Shown piece after piece: positions 58,570 to 64,000 of a stretch of 64,000 nucleotides of DNA. Position 1 is the stretch's first letter, and every line of letters starts with the position of its first letter. The notes under the pieces were generated by a model. It saw nothing but the letters and a program-made list of their open reading frames with translations, did not search any database and was not told the origin of the DNA. The DNA comes from Hexactinellida sp. DTS-2022 (taxonomy: Eukaryota; Porifera; Hexactinellida), in NCBI GenBank assembly GCA_028753945.1, contig JAPNXP010000002.1, positions 8,184,001 through 8,248,000 on the forward strand, in the 5' to 3' direction. The translations under genes were made by a program, and so were the position numbers.

Positions 58570-59145
58570 CTTAGATAATACATTTATGCCTTCTCAAATT
58601 AATAGATTTTGAGAAAATGAACTATTTCCATTATTGGAAGTTGTGAAAGTCCATTTTCGCAGGAAATCGAATTTTGCAAAGTGACAAATTTAAATATATC
58701 CACTGAACTCCATTTATCAAGCAGAAACTACAGATCACTGATTAATACGGCCCGTATTTAAGAATCATATTCGACCCTCAGGGACTCCGTGGCTCCAATT
58801 CACCACGTGTGGATGGATGAAGGTCAAAATAATTTTCGTAAACGTGGCTCCAGGTGATCATCTAGAACCCAATATGGTACCTTCCCTAAAATTTAAACCC
58901 ATAATCTGTGAAACTCTGGTCATACCTTTTGATTCCGAGCCACAAACAAACTAACTAATTAAACAAGGCAGAGAAGTCTGAACTTGCCAACTACATACAT
59001 AGTATAGTGCTCTAGAACTGAGCTCTATCTATTAAGTCAATTATTAAATTAAATAAATACCTGAGAAAGTAACAGCATCCTGAGAATATGATGTCAGATT
59101 TGGGACATGATCTTGAGGGTGGATATCAGGTGCTGAGACAAAATT
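58570..59145. other. spacer in the proposed piggyBac intron
   Basis: Partly similar to the family A region around 62740-62830 (Ala-free text such as CAGGTG and AACCCAT). No gene. Confidence 0.35.
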
Positions 59146-59170
59146 ATCTACCAAATAGTCCCGTCTCTAC

Positions 59171-59423
59171 CAATAAGATTATTTGCCCCAATAGATTGGT
59201 CCATAATACTTTCCAAGGAGGACTCAGGCGTAAGTTGATCCTCTGAGCCAGATATCATAAGGTCGGATTCATTCTCAACAATGTCTTCTAAGTCATCATC
59301 CGAATTTAAATTCAAAACTGCATCTGAATCATAATCGAGGATATAATTTTCTAGATTGTGAGGCATTGTTCGTCTCCTCTTTGGATATTGATGTACTAGA
59401 TTTTGATCCATTTCTGAAGCCAT
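59171..59423 (-). CDS. likely N-terminal exon of the piggyBac transposase
   Basis: It begins MASEMDQNLVHQYPKRRRTM and continues with an acidic Asp/Ser/Glu-rich stretch, typical of piggyBac N-termini. The donor-like ATTG-GTAGAG at 59170 leaves phase 1. The acceptor-like TTTATTTAG before 56678 re-enters in phase 1, so the two exons join in frame. The intron would be about 2.5 kb and contains a piggyBac-type MITE and a family A copy. Splicing is inferred only. Confidence 0.55.
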
Positions 59424-59846
59424 CTACGTTCAAATAAACATCGCGGTAAATAAAATACAGTCGACTCGTTTACTACTTGACAGTGACAGTGCAAAAATGA
59501 CCCATTTTCACGAGATAATTATCCCACATCCAATTTTAGTGAACACGATGCACCTGGTTATAACTTCACTCTACAATTGAGAATTGACTGGCGCATGGCC
59601 TACTTAATATACGGCTATATATGTCGCCGAGAAGGCCATAAAACAAAGAGGCCAGTTTCTAATTTTCATTCTAGGAAAACTATGCCTCCTATTGTTGTTA
59701 TTTGGGTTGTGTATGGGGTAATCAACCATTGCGAGTCCATTAAAACCACTTTTGAGAATCTCAGATTTGTGGTTAAGCTATTTAGGCGCCATTTAATGAT
59801 GACACCACAAATATACAAACATATACAATTCGAGTCTAAAGAACTA

Positions 59847-60271
59847 CAGTAGAACCTCCCAGATCCGGACCTCTCAGAACCGGGCACCTCCTTAAACCGG
59901 GCAACATTTTTGTATAAGTTCAAAATTAATTCGCCATTTTTCTGGGAATTAGCCCCAAAATATAGTTAATCTTTGCAGATTAGTATGTCAAACATGTTAC
60001 TAAAGTAGAAACACCCTTATCTGGGAGGTAAATATTGGTTTGGATTTGGAAATATGGTAATCTCGCTACTTTATATACGATTCATATTCAAAATTAATGA
60101 ACTTTTGGGTAAACTTATACCAAGATCAGATGTCGGAGGTGCGTATCAGGTCAGACAACAGCTATTGAGACATCAGAACATAACTAGCTGATTATACAAT
60201 AGAAATTATGATTATTTCCGAGATTCGGGCAACCTTCGGACGAGGCTGCCCGGATTGGGGAGGTTCGACTG
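59847..60271. mobile_element. pogo-type MITE in the foldback spacer
   Basis: The element has 425 bp. CAGTAGAACCTCCCAGATCC and the inverted CAGTCGAACCTCCCCAATCC are its ends, with TA on each side. GGGCAACATT and GGGCAACCTTC-type text recur near each end. Confidence 0.87.
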
Positions 60272-60789
60272 TACAAGAAAATGAAAATAATTTGCTAATA
60301 TACTTAGAATACATTTTCCGAATATACTGTATAATGAGAATGAATATATATATAAAACCAGCAATTATATACGTTTTATGGACGAAAATAGCAAGTTGTA
60401 ATTCTGATAATACTTGTATTTTAGCATGTGGTTGCTTTATAATTTAAAATTTTGTAGAATGTCGTAATTTTGTGATCTTGTAGCCTTTGGGGTATGAAAT
60501 ATATCCCTATTTTAGTATTCCTATTATAAAATTATTAGAAAGTAGGAAGTAACTGAAATTTATGATATTAATTTTTTTTTCATTTTACCAAAAATTGTTA
60601 CCCTCATCATTAAATGGCGCCTAAATAGCTTAACCACAAATCTGAGATTCTCAAAAGTGATTCTAATGGACTCGCAATGGTTGATTACCCCATATACAAC
60701 CCAGATAACAACAATAGGAGGCATAGTTTTTCCTAGAATGAAAATTAGAAACTGGCATCTTTGTTTTATGGACTTCTCGGCGACATATA

Positions 60790-61269
60790 CACTACCCGGA
60801 CAAAAGTATTCGACCACCCAACATTTTCCCATTGAAAATAGTACTATTGTAGGTTAATAATGGGAGATAGTGTTTTCAAATTGCATGAGATATTGCTATT
60901 TTGATTACAAAATCGTATTCTGCGCATTCTAATTAACAATTGTAGAAGCTTTCAATTAAATCCCTTTTTGATTTGGTTAAAAATTATCATCCTGTGCCAC
61001 TAAGCACCACCTTTCCCAAATTGCCACTATGGGATAGATGGGAACAGGTGGCTCATGTTGCCATTTGATGATAATTTTCAACCGAATTAATATGTAATCA
61101 ATTTGAAAAAATCTACAATGGGTAATTCGAATGTGTAGAATACGAATCTGATATCAAAATAGCAATATGTGATAAAGTTTTAATACATTGAACAATATTA
61201 TAAGGCCTACTATAGTACTATTTTCAATGGGAAAATGTTGGGTGGTCGAATACTTTTGTCCGGGTACTG
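60790..61269. mobile_element. Tc1/mariner-type MITE splitting the foldback right arm
   Basis: The element has 480 bp. CACTACCCGGACAAAAGTAT and the inverted CAGTACCCGGACAAAAGTAT continue for over 50 bp of near-perfect inverted repeat. TA on both sides. Excision restores CGACATATAGCC-type text that matches the left arm, which proves the order of events. Confidence 0.92.
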
Positions 61270-61297
61270 TATAGCCGTATATTAAGTAGGCCATGAC

Positions 61298-61725
61298 TGG
61301 CGGAATGAAATTTAACCACAACTCTATCCCCTATGTAGGCTTATGCTATTTCAAAACATTGTCCCATAATGACCAATCATATAAATATTTTTGTTAATAT
61401 AAGCAGGGACTTCTTAGTCTTCTTTAATATAGGGACTGTAAACTTCGTTTTACGGTAAAATTAGCGTAGGCCTAAAACAGTATTGTTACTTATTGATATC
61501 CCGTAATCCGCTAATGCTAGACACAGGAAATGTTTGGAGTCCAACGGTCATATTGGTTTATCGAAAATATTTGTGGAATGTAAGTTATGCGATGTTCACA
61601 CCTTTCCATCTATGGTAATATTGTAAATCTCGAGATTAGTTAACTTTATCCATATGAAATATATTATTGGCGAATGGGAAATGGGTATTCATATTTAGGG
61701 ACTCAGTAGATCACATTGATTTACC
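61298..61725. other. spacer
   Basis: No gene or element recognised. Confidence 0.4.
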
Positions 61726-61730
61726 TAGCA

Positions 61731-62105
61731 CCCTAGGGTCAGATGTCCCCCCCCCCCTCGGACTCCTCACCCTAGGATTAGATGCCCCCCCCCTCGGACT
61801 CCTCACCCTAGGGTCAGATGTCCCCCTTAGGGTCAGATGTCTTCCCTCAGAAACCTCACACTAGGGTCCCAAAACAATAAATTTCACAATGCACATCACT
61901 ATAGTTTCATATTCTACATTTAAAGGAGTCCGATTGGGGGACATCTAACCCTGAGGGGGGACAGCTGACACTAGGACCACAGGTCCGGGAGAACATCTGA
62001 CACTAGGGTGAGGAGTCCGAGGGGGGGTACATCTGACCCAAAGGGAAGGTGGGACATCTGATCCTAGGGCTACATGTCCGGGGGGACATCTGACACGGGG
62101 AGACC
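61731..62105. repeat. inverted minisatellite (CTAGGGTCAGATGTCCCCC)
   Basis: The left half (61731-61870) repeats CACCCTAGGGTCAGATGTCC and CTCGGACTCCTCACCCTAGG. The right half (61927-62105) repeats the complements, such as GGGGGACATCTGACAC and GGGTGAGGAGTCCGAGGGG. The halves, each a tandem repeat, can pair with each other over an AT-rich loop of about 55 bp. Confidence 0.8.
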
Positions 62106-62289
62106 GCTGGCACTCCGACACCGTCTCTATAAGTTAAACACGGAGCGAATTAATTAGAATTAAATATGTCAGTGTGTCCATTGTGGAAGAACATTCCCGC
62201 ATAAGTAAATATAATCACATAATCTGTCGTTGTTATGGAATGTAAAATCTTAGTTTTAAATTGGAAAATAGAAGCCTACTCGTTCGCAC

Positions 62290-63175
62290 AAGTGGTATCA
62301 ATATAATTATCACAAGTTGAAACAATAGAATTAGATTTAACACCTTGAATTGAACTGAAGTGTTAGTAAACAAAGGGGATTTGCAACTCAATTGTGGCAC
62401 AAAGTAAACCCAATTTTAAAATTCGTGCCTGTGAAAAGGTGTAGAATTAATTTTCTATCGAATACATATACAGTCAACTCCGCTTAATAGAGCCACCTCG
62501 GGACCAGGTTGGTTTGACCCGATTGAGCGGAGAAACCGATTAACCGAAAATATAGTAAGCCAAACTGTAATTCTAACCTATAAATCCTGTGAAATTTTTA
62601 CACGATTAAGCGGAGAAACCGATTATCCGTTGGCTCTATTATGCGGAGTCGACTGTAAATTGAATATTCGGGCACTATTTATTGTTCCTTTTCTAACATT
62701 AATCATGTGTAAAAATGTGTCCAAAAGTTTTTAATCAAAAATCGTGACCCCAGGTGCACACCTGTAACCCATGAGACACATATCCTGAAATTTTGGGCTC
62801 TTAGTTAATTAAACTCTGTTCTGTGGAGTGGCTACGGAAGAATAAAATCCAAAATTGCAGCTGTGCCGACACATATTCCTTTGGTGGCACTATACTTTGG
62901 TGGTTGGTTTATTGATAGTGCATCCAAAGGAACATGCTTTCGGAACTGCTGCAATTTGGGATTTTTTTCGCCATGTCATGAACGCCTCAAGTTATTTAGA
63001 CCCATTTATCAAGTTGTTGTGATACAAAGGAACGATCGATAAATATGAAGTTTGTTTCTATCAAAAAGCATCTTGAATTTGATGCCATACATTGATTATG
63101 CATGGAAAATATCTTATTATTGTGCCGACTATACTTTAGTATAGTGGCATGGTATTGAAATCACAGCCTAATATT
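62290..63175. repeat. dispersed family A copy with a nested MITE
   Basis: It contains ATTATCACAAGTTGAAACAA, ATTTTAAAATTCGTGCCTGT, the stem-loop CAGCTGTGCCGACACATATTCC (first part CAGCTGTGCCGACACAT) with its partner near 62935-62950, and ends in the GTGCCGACTATACTTTAGTA palindrome. A pogo-type MITE is inserted at 62471-62655. Confidence 0.65.
62471..62655. mobile_element. pogo/Tc1-mariner-type MITE
   Basis: The element has 185 bp. CAGTCAACTCCGCTTAATAG and the inverted CAGTCGACTCCGCATAATAG are its ends, with TA on each side. A longer relative of 3104-3205, with extra internal sequence. Confidence 0.88.
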
Positions 63176-63565
63176 GTGCCGACTATACTAGGTATAGTCA
63201 TGGGCGTAGGGAGGGGGAGTCAGAGGGGGGGGGTAGTTGCCCCCCCCTAGCTCAGCCATTTTCACTCCCAGACCCCCTTTAAGTCGCACGCTACGCTCGC
63301 TGGTTGTACATTTGCCCCCCCTAGATTTTGGCCTGGCTACGCCCTTGGGTATAGTGGCCCAGTTCTAATCTTAGTGCTTTGGTTGCCAATTATTATTTTA
63401 CTGTGCCGACTATACTATAGTATAGTTGCCCACTCCCAGTATTGAAATGACTGCCTTTTTTTAACTGTGCCGACTATACTTTAGTATAGTGGCCCAGTAT
63501 TGAAATGACTGCCTTTAATATTTTTTACTGTCCCACTATACTATAGTATAGTGGCCCAGTATTGA
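63121..63565. repeat. array of TATAGTATAG palindromes
   Basis: ACTATACTATAGTATAGT or a one-base variant lies at about 63128, 63182 (split by an insertion and completed at 63348), 63408, 63468 and 63535. Most copies are preceded by TGTGCCG and followed by GGCCCAGTATTGAAATGACT. Units are about 55-65 bp apart once the insertion is removed. Confidence 0.8.
63199..63347. mobile_element. hAT-type MITE in a palindrome unit
   Basis: The element has 149 bp. It begins CATGGGCGTAGGGAGGGGG and ends TGGCCTGGCTACGCCCTTG; exact 8-bp duplication GGTATAGT (63191-63198, 63348-63355). Its ends resemble those of 53913-54268. Confidence 0.88.
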
Positions 63566-63589
63566 AATCCTGCCTTTTTTTCTATATTT

Positions 63590-63945
63590 ATTCAGACGGT
63601 GCCCTGGCCAGAGCTTTATAGTTGATGGTCTGAAACTTGGCATGTAGGTGCGATGGGACCGCTAATTTGCACCTGGGGTTACGATTTTTGATTAACAAAA
63701 TTTCGACACATTTTTAACAAATTTCAAAGAACTTTTGGTCCATAAGTCAAAAAATGTTATACTAAACCCTCGATTTTTATTTACCATTGGATTCACCATA
63801 GAATTCTGCGTCGGATGGGAGAAGATAAATTTTAATAATGGGTTTAATTCATGCCATAAATGGAGGTTTAAATTCCCTTTGTTTACTAAAACTTCAGTTC
63901 AATTGAAAGTGTTAAATCAAATTCTATTGTTTCAACTTGTAATAA
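63590..63945. repeat. dispersed family A copy, inverted
   Basis: On the minus strand it carries GTTGAAACAATAGAATTTGA, ATGAATTAAACCCATTATTA and GGTGAATCCAATGGTAAATA, matching 21115-21330. It is inverted relative to the copies at 20685 and 62290. Confidence 0.65.
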
Positions 63946-63948
63946 TTA

Positions 63949-64000
63949 CCGTATTTACTCGAATAGTGGCCTAGGCGATTATTGTTTTTACTCCATTTTT
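63949..64000. mobile_element. MITE cut by the window end
   Basis: CCGTATTTACTCGAATAGTG then GGCGATTATTGTTTTTAC match the left end of 36649-36908. TA precedes it. The rest lies outside the window. Confidence 0.75.

Larger units (their letters stand above)
59592..61297. mobile_element. foldback element with two later insertions
   Basis: The left arm (CATGGCCTACTTAATATACG from 59594 to about 59804) returns inverted from about 60602 to 61295. The inner part, with GCCTCCTATTGTTGTTATTT, is near identical to the foldback at 15091-15560. ACTGGCG is directly repeated at both outer edges. The spacer holds a pogo-type MITE (59847-60271), and the right arm is split by a Tc1-type MITE (60790-61269). Confidence 0.85.

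Overview
This window is AT-rich, gene-poor nuclear DNA from a eukaryote, most likely an invertebrate animal. The evidence is the transposon content: animal-type Mutator (MULE) transposases, one carrying a PHD finger; a piggyBac transposase; and many short non-autonomous elements of hAT, pogo/Tc1-mariner and piggyBac type. There are no bacterial operons, rRNA or tRNA genes, or CRISPR arrays. I could not fix the species. I saw no reverse transcriptase or other retroelement coding sequence.

Layout. 1-1090: AT-rich flank. 1097-4334 (minus strand): the most interesting part. Three related tandem-repeat blocks resolve into a candidate gene of about 22 very small exons. Each block repeats a GC-rich cassette between an acceptor-like TATAG and a donor-like GTAAGT or GTGAGT. 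Reading phase is consistent from an ATG exon (exit phase 0), through a 0-to-2 exon, a run of 2-to-2 exons, one hybrid 2-to-0 exon and five 0-to-0 exons, to a short exon with a stop. Two cassettes are broken and two transposons have inserted into the array. 5622-8197: decayed MULE transposase with PHD finger. 8442-17620: nested hAT-type elements, foldback elements and a tandem repeat. 17993-19407: second decayed MULE transposase. 20685-31460: dispersed repeats, a possible 2.3-kb inverted-repeat element (24866-27125), then about 4 kb with nothing recognised. 31465-33943: a 169-bp tandem array, a hairpin cluster and an abrupt GC-rich block with unidentified coding-like sequence. 34356-49358: scattered elements in otherwise featureless DNA. 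50465-51270: a 45-bp minisatellite. 51438-54376: more hAT-type elements, one nested in another. 55034-59423: a piggyBac transposase gene with one frameshift, one premature stop and a likely intron that has taken in a piggyBac-type MITE. 59592-64000: a foldback element containing two later insertions, an inverted minisatellite, and copies of a dispersed family associated with a TATAGTATAG palindrome.

There is no pathway linking the genes. The window is mainly a record of DNA-transposon insertion, in which target-site duplications can still be read. The mini-exon array is the one locus whose structure suggests a host gene. That interpretation is inferred from splice-like signals, phase and partly conserved peptides; no transcript is available here.
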